DNA of 64,000 nucleotides from Taxawa tesnikishii (nom. ined.). Taxonomy: Eukaryota; Ascomycota; Dothideomycetes; Dothideales. Positions within the stretch are counted from its first letter, which is position 1; every line of letters begins with the position of its first letter. A program made the translations under genes and the position numbers. The stretch lies in contig JAPDRO010000007.1 in assembly GCA_030247885.1 (NCBI GenBank), positions 751,501 to 815,500 of the forward strand, read 5' to 3'. A model generated the notes under the pieces. That model made no database searches and was not told the origin of the DNA. It saw nothing but the letters and a program-made list of their open reading frames with translations. Shown here piece by piece: positions 21,101-31,254 of this stretch.

Positions 21101-22101
21101 TTCTCATTAGCACACGGCGTGATGTTGCCCAACGCTTCGTCGAGATCATGCATGCGGGAGTGCCGCAATATGGCTTGGCGGTGAAGAACGAGAAGACGCG
21201 AACAAACTTCGACTCTCAGGTTGACGGCAGTTCTTTTGCTCGGTTGCCTCAAGTGACTGAGTTTCCGTACTGCGGATATGCTATTAACACTGTCAACCTG
21301 AACATAACTAGGGACGAAGCAAGGCGGCGGCAGAACAGCAAGTTTTTCCCAGCCAGATGGTACGAAGCATACTAAAAAGATTTCAGATGCTGCGCCCGCC
21401 ATCACGGTGGAGTATTCCAAGTTACCCGGACAGAGCTTCTATAGGAAGACGTTGAAGTTAGTTACGCTGCGAGTGTGTATGCATGGATCCGTTGTTGACA
21501 TCGGCTCTCAGCATGCTCAAGCTCCATATGCACAGTATGCTCCTCTCGACAAGACACAACCATATCAACACAGTGCTGGTGAATATATACCGTGGCTTTT
21601 CCGACACAGCAGGCCGATGCTTCCAGTACATGCGAAGCTTGCCGTCAGACAAGCAACCGCCAGCAAGACTTGTCATCAGTAAGTGTTCAACGGCCCCACG
21701 ACATATTGTACGCAAGCATGCCGCGTTTGCGGGAGAAGGCTTGACCATCTGAGATTTGTGGCTCTTCGAGGCTTGACAATAGTGGTCTCTAACGTCATGC
21801 TCAAACTGACCTCGTGCTGCAGGAACAATACAAGATGCAATGGACCTTGCATGTGCGTTGGTGAAGCGAAAGAGGAACCGCAAAAGCTCACAAGCGTTTC
21901 CTTACGAGTGTGCGGTATCCAGACATCAGACGCGATGGTAAGTTGAACATCCCGTGCCATGATGGTGATGCAAGCAAAAGTAATGGAGTGGTTCGGGGGC
22001 GGTTCAACGGCTTCTTGCGCCAAGCGCGTGGGGAACCAACTAGTTGGTTGAAGCTTATGAAGCAACGCTACGGAGATGGGCTGATGGGGCTGGCTGTTTA
22101 G
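18161..22101 (+). CDS. TERT: Telomerase reverse transcriptase, about 1,111 aa in ten exons
   Basis: This is the catalytic subunit that copies its RNA template onto chromosome ends. The TEN-like N-terminus reads MKRKRASQQLPSHKRVRAAS, LFYTKVVTLRQYLVSKLPHS. The RNA-binding part has LMKYIFPRQFGLHNVFTSDV and PVHLWGHAEAGRANKAIIMR. The RT domain has motif 1/2 (SRIRLVPKDVGLRPIINL), motif A (KVDVRSCFDTIPQ), motif B' (RIGIPQGSIVSSLLCSFFYA), motif C (LLRLIDDFLLIS) and motif E (FPYCGYAIN). The catalytic Asp triad (VDV plus IDD) is complete. Exons are 18161-18547, 18666-18981, 19032-19262, 19316-19911, 19960-20426, 20474-21337, 21387-21456, 21512-21678, 21823-21937 and 21981-22101. The 49-nt intron 21338-21386 has a GC donor. 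One base is missing in the A-run 20342-20346 and one in the T-run 20788-20791. With both the sum is 1,112 codons. The last splice choice is less certain. Confidence 0.93.
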
Positions 22102-23333
22102 CGCACGGGATTAGCTCGACCAACAAGAAACCAAGCACTAACAAGACGATGATGATGTAGGCTTGTATTGAGCGCTTTTCGGTGCGTGTTTCAGAAGAAA
22201 CAGACCAAGCATCGCGTGCTGCTGGCGTGGCTGAACCGGCAGCTGGCGGAAAGGAAGGTCAAGGCTTGTGGCAGGGTTCTCCAGAAGGTGGTCGAGCGGG
22301 ACAATGAAGGCGTCGATGCATGATGTCCATACAGCTGCAATATGCACATGACTACGCGTAGCCGCGCTGCGAAGAGCTGAACATGTGAGAAGTGGGATGC
22401 GCACGGAATCGAGTGAGATGGCCGCGTAGATCAATGTGGAGGGAGAATGGAGCATCGGGATGATCAAGCGGTGATCCAATGGGCGGCTAGTTGTGCGACC
22501 ATACAGGTTTCATGTCGTGATGGTGGAGCGACAGCGAGTGGGTTTGTGACGCTTGATAAGGCACGAAAGGGCGGGAAATGTCGAGTTCGAAGCAGAGGCT
22601 GGTCTGCCAGAGCTTATCAACGTTAGCTTGGCAAGGTATTGGGGGGGGGGGTATGGAGGCTTTTGGTGGGCGCCAATTCGCTCCAGCAGGTTTTGTGCAC
22701 AACCAACCTTTTGCATACTAGTGTTGTCGCATGCAAGATCAGCCATCCATGCGCTGCGTCGTCAGACGAGAAGAAGAGAAGCAGGATACGCCCATGCAGC
22801 GGCTGCCGTTCTTTGTCTGAATCGTGACCGTCTTTCTGGCTCGCATCTCCTCTCCGGATTGTTATACCACGAACACACGAAGCAGTTCGCGGCAATCAAA
22901 CACAACACAATACAACGGCGAAGTCGTCTGGACTCAGGTTCGCGGCTCGGCCAAGTGATTGGAGAGGATCACCACTTTATTTCCCTGCTAGTCAGGGGAA
23001 GCGGCGCCGTCTCAGTCCGGCAGCAACTCGTTCATCACCGACATGGCCATGGCTGTCCCCGACACAATCATCGCTCCGCACGCAGGCTGTCGTTGCTGCT
23101 TCGACTCTCCGTCTGCAATTCTTCTCTACAAAAACGAAAACAACACTATCTTCACCCACCGCGAGCGCCATTATCCTTACCCAAACAAGAAGAGGCTTGC
23201 AGCACGCCAATCTAACCGCCCCTTGTTTGTCGCCGTTTCTCCCGCTGCAACCAGCCGGCCAATCGATATTGCTGCGCCGAACAACTCCCAGAGACATGAA
23301 TTACAGCCTTGTCTCGTCCGCTCTTTAAACACT
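22102..23333. other. Intergenic region between TERT and the TBC-domain gene
   Basis: This 1.2-kb gap holds an 11-base G run at 22641-22651 and, near its right end, a pyrimidine-rich part likely to be the TBC gene promoter and leader. The TBC frame is open upstream to 23043, but the translation there lacks conservation-like features. Confidence 0.4.
22641..22651 (+). repeat. Run of eleven G
   Basis: A pure G11 homopolymer between TERT and the TBC gene. It is the longest homopolymer I noticed in the window. Confidence 0.9.
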
Positions 23334-25511
23334 ATGCCTGTCGAATCACTTCCCCAAACGACTCCAGACTCGCCTCCAGACCTCACATCCTCAAAGTCCT
23401 CCAAGTCTGGTTCCTCCTTTCGCTCCTCCTACCTTTCCGAATCCGCAGAACCGGAAAACCTGTCGCATTTCGAGGACATCGCTCTTGCAGACAATGGACG
23501 CGACTCATACGATAGCCCTCTTCAGCACGTCGGTGCAAAGCCAGTTCCCAAGAGGCCATCTGCGCCGCCTGCAAGGAGTCCGCCAAACAATGGGGCATAT
23601 CCTGCCCACCCACAGCGTGAGCGGCCAAACGCGATGAAATCACGTCCTTATCCAAGTCTGCAGGGCCAGGTAAATGGCGTCTTGCAGGGTCGACCGAACG
23701 GGCAGGGCATGCGACGAGGCTTTACTAGTCCCTCTTCGCCTGCCTTAGCTACAATGTCGGCAAGGAGTCGTGGGTCAAGGTCACCGTCACCAAACAACCA
23801 ACTCATGGGCAATGGCTACAGCGCCTCACCACGTTCTGCATCCCGCAATCTCACAATCGGGCAAAGCAAGTCCTCGCGCCGGCAGTCATGGCAGCCAGGG
23901 CGAAAGACGGTTAAGGAGTTGGAGGCAGAATACCACGATTCTGACGAGGATGTACCCGAGGATGCTGTGATTTGGAACGTTCCTATATCTCCTCGTCCAC
24001 CTGTGCATGATGCCTCGACACCACCCAGCCCGCGCCGCAAGTCCTCGCAGGCGAGTTTGCGCTCACAGGCCTCCACCAACGCCATCACACATCATGCATC
24101 AGCACCCAACGCCACCTCCCCTCAAGTCGCTCAACGGCCCAGCATGCCGCACAGCGCGACCGTAGGCGCTTTCCCTCAGGATGCGTTGGCCTACCAACCA
24201 CGCAACAGATCCTGGACGAACGACTTGTCCGATGAGGTCCGCGAACTGACGGCCGTACTAGAGGCTCACACATCCTCGCTATCTGTCGACAAGAGCAATG
24301 GCACTTCCTCTGCTTCTCCGTCAGCGCCACCCAGTCCTCCACGCCCAAGCATCTCCAAGTTGCGTACCAAAACAAGCATCATGGAACTACCTCCTCTCCA
24401 AAAGGGTAACATTATGATCGACCCGCTGCCGTGCAGCAAAGAGAAGGAAGCGATGCTCTCACGGACTCGGCCATCGTGGCTTCCACCCAAGTGCCCGAAA
24501 GAGGAGAAGAGGCATTTGAAAGAATGGGAGCGCATGATGGCGCTTTCGGCAGCGGCCGAGGCGAGACGAGCGGCCAAGGAGAGAGACGAGGAGGAAGAAA
24601 GGAAGGAGCGCGAGAGTAGGGTGGAGAGGATATGGGAGCAGCACGTCCTTCCAAATTGGGACACTACGGTTCGTGAGCCAAGGACGCGTGAGCTGTGGTG
24701 GCGTGGCGTCACTGGAAGGATGCGTGGACAGGTTTGGAGCAAGGCGATCGGGAACGAGCTTTCGCTCTCCGAAGCCTCCTACGCTGCGGCTTTAGGCAGG
24801 GCCAAGAAGCTGCAAAATGAGATCAAGGGAATGGGCCCCGAAGAGCAGGAGAAGAGGCAAGAAAACGCGTGGTTCGCTGCCATCGAACGCGACGCCCCTG
24901 CCGTCTCCCCTGAGCTCGGCATCTTCAAGTCCCAAGGTCCACTCAACGCCCCGCTCAAGGATGTTCTGGCCGCCTACGCGATGTACCGGAGCGACGTCGG
25001 GTACGTCTATGGCACGCACCTGATCGCTGGCCTACTGGTTCTCAACATGCAGCCGGCCGACGCCTTCGTCGCGCTCGCGAACCTCCTGAACCGGCCACTG
25101 GCCCTCGGCTTCCTGGTCGGAGACGAAAACGCCATGAGCCGGGCCTACGAAATGGTCAAGAGCATCCTGAGCCAGAAGTTCCCGAAACTGCACAAGCACC
25201 TGACGGACGCGAAGCTCGGCCTGCGGGACCAGGAGTGGCTGGCACCGATGCTGCAGACGCTGTTTTGCGAGCGCATGCAGCTGGACACGGTCAGCAGGAT
25301 CTGGGATCTGTACGTGTTTGAGGAGGACAGAGCGTTGATCAGGACCGCCGTCGGCGCTCTGGGCATCTTGGAGAGCAAGCTCTATGGCAGCAGGGAAGAG
25401 GTCCTTGCGATCCTGGGCTGGAACGCGCAGAAGTGGGATCTGGGAGCCGATGACGCGGTCATGGCCGCTGTCAGAGAGGCTGGGAAGGTCAAAGCGGCCG
25501 ATGGAAGATGA
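23334..25511 (+). CDS. TBC (Rab-GAP-like) domain protein, 725 aa, single exon
   Basis: TBC domains usually stimulate GTP hydrolysis by Rab GTPases in vesicle traffic. The first ~380 residues are disordered and Ser/Pro-rich. A charged helix (KERDEEEERKERESRVERI) leads into the TBC core: TRELWWRGVTGRMRGQVWSK, DVLAAYAMYRSDVGYVYGTH, VALANLLNRPLALGFLVGDE, APMLQTLFCERMQLDTVSRI and WDLYVFEEDRALIRTAVGAL. The usual Arg finger (I-x-x-D-x-x-R) reads I-E-R-D-A-P-A-V, and the Gln finger (Y-x-Q) reads Y-V-Y-G. Both catalytic residues therefore appear absent, so it may bind Rabs without the usual dual-finger catalysis. The start at 23334 is chosen because the upstream open part looks like leader. No frame break is seen across 2.2 kb. 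Confidence 0.82.
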   Translation: MPVESLPQTTPDSPPDLTSSKSSKSGSSFRSSYLSESAEPENLSHFEDIALADNGRDSYDSPLQHVGAKPVPKRPSAPPARSPPNNGAYPAHPQRERPNAMKSRPYPSLQGQVNGVLQGRPNGQGMRRGFTSPSSPALATMSARSRGSRSPSPNNQLMGNGYSASPRSASRNLTIGQSKSSRRQSWQPGRKTVKELEAEYHDSDEDVPEDAVIWNVPISPRPPVHDASTPPSPRRKSSQASLRSQASTNAITHHASAPNATSPQVAQRPSMPHSATVGAFPQDALAYQPRNRSWTNDLSDEVRELTAVLEAHTSSLSVDKSNGTSSASPSAPPSPPRPSISKLRTKTSIMELPPLQKGNIMIDPLPCSKEKEAMLSRTRPSWLPPKCPKEEKRHLKEWERMMALSAAAEARRAAKERDEEEERKERESRVERIWEQHVLPNWDTTVREPRTRELWWRGVTGRMRGQVWSKAIGNELSLSEASYAAALGRAKKLQNEIKGMGPEEQEKRQENAWFAAIERDAPAVSPELGIFKSQGPLNAPLKDVLAAYAMYRSDVGYVYGTHLIAGLLVLNMQPADAFVALANLLNRPLALGFLVGDENAMSRAYEMVKSILSQKFPKLHKHLTDAKLGLRDQEWLAPMLQTLFCERMQLDTVSRIWDLYVFEEDRALIRTAVGALGILESKLYGSREEVLAILGWNAQKWDLGADDAVMAAVREAGKVKAADGR

Positions 25512-25783
25512 GGCACGAGACGGGATCGTTAATGTCTATGTGAAAGAGACCTGGGGAGGTCGGTCGCTTTTTTTCTTATTCTTGATATCTGTATTGGCTC
25601 ACGTTGATGTGTTCATGAGCACAGCAGCAGGATTGTACAGGGTATGGGTCGGCGCAGGAGGCATTGGGTCGGCGTTTCTCGAAAGAAGGCTTAGTATTCC
25701 GCATGGTCGAGAAGAGGCACCACTCTTTACATGAACTCATCAAAATGAACATCCAAGACATCCATACACCCGAAACGGATTCG

Positions 25784-26945
25784 TTACAGCTTCCCGGCTG
25801 CCCTTTTCAAGCACGCCACCCCTTCTTCCCTGATCTCGCGGGTGATGTCTCCGGCGTCCATCAACCTCTTCACTAGCCCAACACCAGTCCCGGCATACGT
25901 CGTCAACCTCCCTCCTCCTCCCTCCTCCCATCCCGCATCACCCCGCTTGAGCGCCTGTTCGTACCGCTTCTTGTTCTCGTCCATGGCCAAGCCCGCCATT
26001 GCGTCTTTGTAGCTCGCATTGATGACTCCTCTCCCACCATACTGCACCGGCCAACCCGTGGTCCCGCGCAGGGTATCGTAGACTTTGCTCCTAACGGTGC
26101 TGACGCCGCCGTCCTGGGCTCTGAGCACGGCGTCCCGATAACCCTTTGACAGATTCGCCTGGTGAGCGGCTAGATAGCGCGTGCCGAGCACCACACCTTG
26201 GGCGCCCAGCGTCAGCGCGGCCGCCATGCCTCGGCCCTCGATGATTCCTCCCGCGGCCACGATCTGCGGCATCGAGATGCCGTTCCCCACGACGGGTGCG
26301 AGGGCGTCAAGCACTTCTGGCAGCAAGGGTAGCAGTCCCGCACCCTGCTCCAGTCCATGCCCGCCTGCGTCCTGGCCCTGTACGACGAGCACGTCGGGCA
26401 GGCATTCGCGGACGGCGAAGACGGCTTCCTGGACCGTGCCGATCTGGATCCAGATCTTGGTCTTCCCCTGGGTTGCGCGCCGGATCTCCCTTGTCCAGGT
26501 CGCGAGGTTGGAGGGTTGGCGGGGCGCGAAGAGCCAGGCTGCGGCCGGGGTGTGTTCTGCTAGTATAGACACGGTCTCTCGTAAGGGAGCACCCCATAAT
26601 AGGAAGCCCACGCCGACGGGGATGATTGAGGGGTCGGGGAAGAGGGCGGGCTGGGTCAGGCGCTGCTGTGAGAGGGAGAGGTGGGCGGATTTGAGCTCGT
26701 TGCGGAGGGTGGAGACATCGGAGCCAGCGCCTACGAAGCCCAAACCACCTGGGAGGGGGTTTACACGTGTAAGCGGGGGTGGGGGAGGGGGTTTACACGT
26801 GAGGAAGTGCAGGAGCGATGAGTGTGTTTGCCTTACCTGCTTTAGACACGGCTACAGCAAGCGGGGCAAGCGCGATCAGGCGCATGGGCGCGCAGGCCAC
26901 GAGGGGCGTTTGGATCCATGGGTAGTCGTTGCTGAGCTCATCCAT
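25784..26945 (-). CDS. Nitronate monooxygenase (2-nitropropane dioxygenase family), about 357 aa
   Basis: This FMN-dependent TIM-barrel enzyme oxidises toxic alkyl nitronates such as propionate-3-nitronate. Exon 1 (26945-26837) encodes MDELSNDYPWIQTPLVACAP, the usual FMN-binding start, then MRLIALAPLAVAVSKAG. Exon 2 (26748-25784) continues GLGFVGAGSDVS and carries VVQGQDAGGHG (with the expected active-site His), PQIVAAGGIIEGRGMAAALT and LGAQGVVLGTRYLAA, the phosphate-binding loop. Length is normal. Two further in-frame ATGs (26951 and 26963) could add two or six residues. It is divergent from RPB11 with a 0.5-kb shared promoter. The single 88-nt intron contains a duplicated CACGTG-bearing unit. 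Confidence 0.88.
26755..26801 (+). repeat. Tandem duplicated G5-TTTACACGTG unit inside the nitronate monooxygenase intron
   Basis: The 15-mer GGGGGTTTACACGTG occurs at 26755-26769 and again at 26787-26801, separated by a G-rich spacer, all within the only intron of the gene. Each copy contains the palindrome CACGTG. Confidence 0.8.
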
Positions 26946-26963
26946 TGCCATTGCTGTTGCCAT

Positions 26964-27429
26964 TGCTGTTGCTTTGACTTGGTCGTGGAGGCGGAGGCAG
27001 AGGCAGAGGCAGAGGCAGAGGCAGCGGGGTCGAAGAGTGCGGGAGCATGCTGACCTGACTTGAGTGAGAGACCGAGTGAGTCAAGCGTAAAGTCTACGCA
27101 GTTACGCACGAGAGCACGACGCTTGGCGCTTGGCGCTTGGCGCTGCCTGCCCGAGCGTCTTTGGCACTTCCGCTCTCCTCCGCGCCTCTCCCTCCCCTCT
27201 CCCTCCCCTCTCCGCCTCTCCTCCCTTCCTCCCCTCCTCTGCAACGCTTCGGCGCATACTTTCTCCGAAACGAACTGATCCGAACCCGAACCTCTACATC
27301 TTGAAACTGCGACCTTCGCTGCCCGTCTCCATAGCCGCACACAACTTCCACTCCTCCTCGACGTGTCTCAGCAGTTCTGACTGCTTCCACCCCGCCAGGT
27401 CGTTGCTTGCGAGCTTGCTTGGCGTAAAC
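26964..27429. promoter_or_regulatory. Divergent promoter of the nitronate monooxygenase and RPB11 genes
   Basis: About 466 bp lie between two outward-facing starts. On the left is a (GAGGCA)n repeat (26987-27025) in the monooxygenase leader. On the right is a long CT-rich tract (27177-27241) typical of fungal core promoters, located 190 bp before the RPB11 ATG. Confidence 0.55.
26987..27025 (+). repeat. (GAGGCA)n microsatellite
   Basis: About six copies of GAGGCA/GAGGCG lie just upstream of the nitronate monooxygenase start codons, on the non-coding strand of its leader. Confidence 0.85.
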
Positions 27430-28077
27430 ATGACTGGTATCAACGCACCAGATAGGTACGTTGTTTTCCCGCATCTCCTCGCAACACAGCAAAACAAGAA
27501 GTGAAGCATGTTCACTCGGCCCCCTCCCTCTCAAGCCATCCTTGAGCTGCCATCCTCAACATCTTCCCGCACTCCCCTACATCTCCTAATGTTCACAAAC
27601 GGCCCGTACACGAAGCGCGGCGCGCACAGTCGCGTCGCCGCATCACTACTGGGGACAGGAATTGACCAGCCCAACAGATATGAGCTGTTCTTGCTCGGGG
27701 AAGGAGAGAAGAAGGTTACCTTCGCACCAGAAACCCGTATGCGCGTCCTACATTTCGTATGACTGCGGTGACTGACACGCACAGGTGTTCCGAATGCCGC
27801 ACTCTTCACCTTCAACAAGGAAGACCATACGCTCGGTAACCTGCTTCGCGCACAGCTCAACACCTCACCCCACGTCCTGTTCGCCGCTTACAAGACCCCA
27901 CACCCGCTTTTCGCCATGTTCGAGCTCAGGGTTCAGACGGACGGAGAGATCACACCAAAAGAGGCTGTCGTGCAGGCTTGCCAGGACATCATCCAGGATC
28001 TGCAGAAGCTGGACCAGGAGTTCACCAAGGAGTTTGAGCTGAAGAAGATCGCTGGTGGTGGAGGCATGGATGTCTAG
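27430..28077 (+). CDS. RPB11: RNA polymerase II subunit Rpb11, 125 aa
   Basis: Rpb11 pairs with Rpb3 as the alpha-like heterodimer that seeds Pol II assembly. Three exons (27430-27455, 27678-27736, 27785-28077) read MTGINAPDRYELFLLGEGEK, KVTFAPETRVPNAALFTFNK, EDHTLGNLLRAQLNTSPHVL, FAAYKTPHPLFAMFELRVQT and end KKIAGGGGMDV. The EDHTLGN-LLR and YK-PHPL motifs are diagnostic. The length (125 aa) is normal and the frame is intact. The first intron (222 nt) is longer than most here. Confidence 0.96.
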
Positions 28078-29680
28078 ACTTGATCCGGCATTGCACAAGA
28101 GGACATGGCTCGGAAACACACGAACGGGCGAGGATCAGGCGGCAGCGCAATATGGCTCGCGAGGAGGTCCAGGAGGTGCATTGCCCCTTTGGGGAACCTT
28201 TCAATGGCTCGGGCGTCTAAAAGGGACAGCATACCAGGATTATGGCGCATGGAGTTGCTGGCATCGATACCCGAATGAATGGCAACGAACAACGATAATG
28301 CATCGCTGCTGACGCGGCACAACATCAAATTCTGAGATACCCAAACGAGAACCCTCCGTTTCTTCATATGACTCCGTATCCGCTATCACGTGCGAATCTT
28401 CTCAAGGACTATGACTTGAATCCGTCAAAGTCCACCCGATCAGCAGCGGTAATCTCGGGTGGTCTCTGCTAGTAACAGCCTCAGATTGCCACCAGTTTCC
28501 CATTAGATACCCTCCGCGTCATCTGAGAATTCGTCGTCGTCTCACCCCTATCGTACCTCACACGTAGTCAACGGCTTACCGGAGCAAGTTCTTTCATTAC
28601 AGGACTGTGAAGATCCGGACGAACAGCTAGGAACGACCGAAGACCCGGTCTCCCAGGTACGGTCGTTGCGATGACACCCACAAAGCTTCGGACCGCGCTC
28701 ATCAACATCTCCTCCACGGCCCAACCCATTGCACGGCCTGTCCTTCAACGGAAACATTCGACAGCAGGTCAGTCAACATGTTTTCACGAAGACGTCGCCA
28801 TGTCTGATTTTGTACGCTCACAGAGCGGTCTTCAAGCAAATCACACCACGAGATGTCTTCTGTTCGAGAAGTCCGGGAAATCAGATGGCGCAGGCAGATT
28901 GCTCGAAGGTTCAAATCCTCCTGTCCTCCTCTCACACGCCGGCCTTGGGTTTCTTTTTCCGGTATCGATGATATCTTGACTCGTGCCGATCTGAACAAAG
29001 CAGCTGACGGTAAGCGATGTCAGACAGGACAGTATGAGACGCCAGTGTTCTCGAACAGGCTGTTCGCTTGACGGGAAATGCTTACCAGACCGCTTCCTTG
29101 TGGCAGCTCCCCAAGGCAACTAGTCGCAGAGTGCCCAGCAGAACAACACGCTAAGGGCCGCATCCTTGATGGGTGTACGTCTATCGAACGGCCTTATCGA
29201 ACACTGGCACATGCTTGTTTTGCTCGCGACGTCGAAAAATTACTTCGGCAGAACCCCCTTCCGGCACGGTTCGGATGACGAAGGGGCCCAAAGCCCGTCG
29301 TCGGACACCAACAGAAACGGAGGATGAGGTATTAAGAGGTCTTTCTTTCAAGGAAATGCATAATAGCAGTTGCTTCAGTAGCCGGGAAACAGCAGCGTTA
29401 GAGAAAGCCATGTCACGAGCATGACTGTCATATGTGTACTCACGTACCCTCTTTGCCTTTGAGGACGGAGACGGGCACCCAGTTAAACATACTGCCACTG
29501 AAGGCGGCCGCGAAGCAGCACCACGCCTCGTTGTGGCAGCTCAACCGAACAAAATGTTACTGATGAGAGGGCCGGCATTAGCAACCGTTGTTGCGCCCTG
29601 CCGTGTTCCTTGTATGAAAGATTCTCCCCCCAAAAAACCCCCAGGCGCGCCACCAACACCTATGCAAGCTGTATGAATCG
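28078..29680. other. 1.6-kb interval with at most one small doubtful gene
   Basis: No known family could be recognised between RPB11 and the next minus-strand gene. The only structure of note is the small spliced candidate at 28671-29123. A GGTTCAAATCC string near 28908 resembles a tRNA T-arm, but no matching stems were found. Confidence 0.4.
28671..29123 (+). CDS. Doubtful small spliced gene, about 105 aa
   Basis: The ATG at 28671 opens a basic, Ser/Thr-rich stretch with few acids (MTPTKLRTALINISSTAQPI...RPVLQRKHSTA) that resembles a mitochondrial presequence and ends at a good donor (GCAG|GTCAGT, 28767). In-phase exons can be drawn at 28824-29009 and 29089-29123, giving IRWRRQIARRFKSS and a short C-terminus. 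I recognise no family, and the downstream exons are supported only by splice-like signals and phase. It could equally be chance. Confidence 0.18.
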
Positions 29681-30947
29681 TCAAACGCGCTCGATGCGCT
29701 GCAGATATCTCATCGTGTCCTCCGCCCCGAACGAGAACGGGCTGCGGCTATCCTCCGGACTCCTCGGGCTCATGGGCAAAGCGAACAGATCGTCCTCCTT
29801 GTCCTCGTCCGGGTGGATAGGCGCGAGTCCCGTGTGTGTGTGCTGGTCCGCGAACGCGTTCAGAGACGTCGTGCCCACCTGTCTCTGCTGTGCTAATATC
29901 GACTCCGGTGGTCGTTGCGCTGCCATCTGTCTCAATGGCTGCTGCTGCTGTTGCGGCGGCTGTGCGGGTTTCGCGCCCAATGTGCTCGTATCCGGCATCC
30001 CCTTCAACGCAGCGAAGCTACCGAACGAGCTCACGGCGTGATCCGACTGCTCCGGGCTCAGTGGGTTCGACAAGCCCAGCCCGTTCTCCGTACCGTTCTC
30101 CTTCCTGGCACCCAGATCCCTCTCGCTCGTTCCCAGTTTCAACCCCCTTAACTTCTCCATCAGCCTGCCACCTCCGGGACTCCTGGGGCTCGTGGGACTG
30201 CCCAGCACGCCGCCCATGGCCCCCTGTCCCGTCGGTATGCTGATACCACTCGGTTTCGTGGTAACGCCAAAGTTCTGCTCGATCCACTCCTTCTCCTGAA
30301 TCGCCATCAGTAGTCCCACGCCCTCGGCATTGATCCTGCTCTCGGCCTCAATCTCCTTCTGCAGCACCTGCAGCCGCTTCTTCGCCCACACCGTGTGCAG
30401 CACGCCCTTCTTGCCCGCCTGCCGCGCACTGGCGCCCAGCTCCGGTGGAAAGATGGCGGGAAGAGGGTTCGTCTTCCACACCACCACCACCGCTTCCGGT
30501 GCGCCCTCCCGTCCTCCGATCTCGGGCGCGTGCGTCAGCGTCACCGTAGCCGGCACCCTCTCCCCGCCGGCAGCAGAAAGTACAGCCGGTTCGTGCTGCT
30601 CTTGTCGTCTCCGGAGGCGTTGTTGTTGTTGTTGTCTCGCGCGGGCAACACGGTCCGTTTGCCCTCCCAGCTGACGCTCCATTCGCCCGGTGTGTTGCGC
30701 GTGGTCTCGTCGTCCTCCCATTCCACCATCAGGATCTTGGTCCCGTCTGCGCTGCGACCGGGCTCGAACTCGAAGCGGGCGAGGGCGTTGGAAGAGCTGA
30801 GCGAGGGCGATTCGACGTCGTCTTTGAGGGAGCCGGACGGCGTGACGGAAGTGTCAACCGGGTTGAAGGGGGTCGGAGAGAGGGTGAGGGGAGCGGGGAA
30901 TGGGAATGGGAATGGGGTTGGGAGTGGGAGTGGGATTGGGTCGGCAT
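29681..30947 (-). CDS. Conserved-looking Ser/Pro/Gln-rich protein of unknown function, about 422 aa
   Basis: Single exon. The N-terminus is a Ser-His alternation (MPTQSHSHSQPHSHSHS), followed by a folded-looking part: ARFEFEPGRSADGTKILMVE, WEDDETTRNTPGEWSVSWEG, NRLYFLLPAGERVPATVTLT and FPPELGASARQAGKKGVLHT. A charged helix (WAKKRLQVLQKEIEAESRIN) follows, with IQEKEWIEQNFGVTT. The C-terminal half is disordered with SPRSP motifs and a poly-Gln stretch, ending RYLQRIERV. I know no function for it. Two places lack one base, the GGGG at 30895-30898 and the CCCC at 30562-30565 (plus-strand letters). With both, the length is 423 codons and the three fragments join into one sensible sequence. Confidence 0.65.
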
Positions 30948-31224
30948 GGTAGAGTGTGGGATGCGGAGGGAGGCTTCTCTACCAGAGCGGTCGTTCGATC
31001 CTTTCTGTAGTTCTGCGGAGTGGAGCTGAGAGGTTCGCGTGTGTATATGGTTTTTTCTTCGTACGTAAGCACGGAGCCCCCGTTGGCAGAAAAAGGCTGT
31101 AGTCTGGGTGAGAACAGAATGAGCGCGGCTGCGTATCACAGCTGGCGGGGGTGCTCAGGTGCTTGGAATACGGGCTTGGGAGGCGGCGACGATGTTGTGG
31201 TACGTTGGCTACATTGGCAGTGAA

Positions 31225-31252
31225 AGGACAGGACAGGACAGGACAGGACAGG
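31225..31252 (+). repeat. (AGGAC)n pentanucleotide repeat
   Basis: More than five perfect copies of AGGAC in a row. Confidence 0.9.
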
Positions 31253-31254
31253 AA

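Noticed and set aside
21938-21980. A third base deficit in the last TERT exon
   Set aside because: A splice from 21937 to 21981 keeps the frame without any correction, so none is needed.
18161-22101. A retroelement as the source of the reverse-transcriptase motifs
   Set aside because: The motif order, the TERT-specific RNA-binding blocks (YIFPRQFGLHNVF) and the many introns identify host telomerase.
23043-23333. An N-terminal extension of the TBC protein
   Set aside because: The frame is open, but the translation is Cys/His/Asn-rich and looks like leader. The residues after 23334 have the usual disordered Ser/Pro start.
28860-28960. A tRNA gene suggested by the string GGTTCAAATCC
   Set aside because: No acceptor, D or anticodon stems of the right spacing could be drawn around it.
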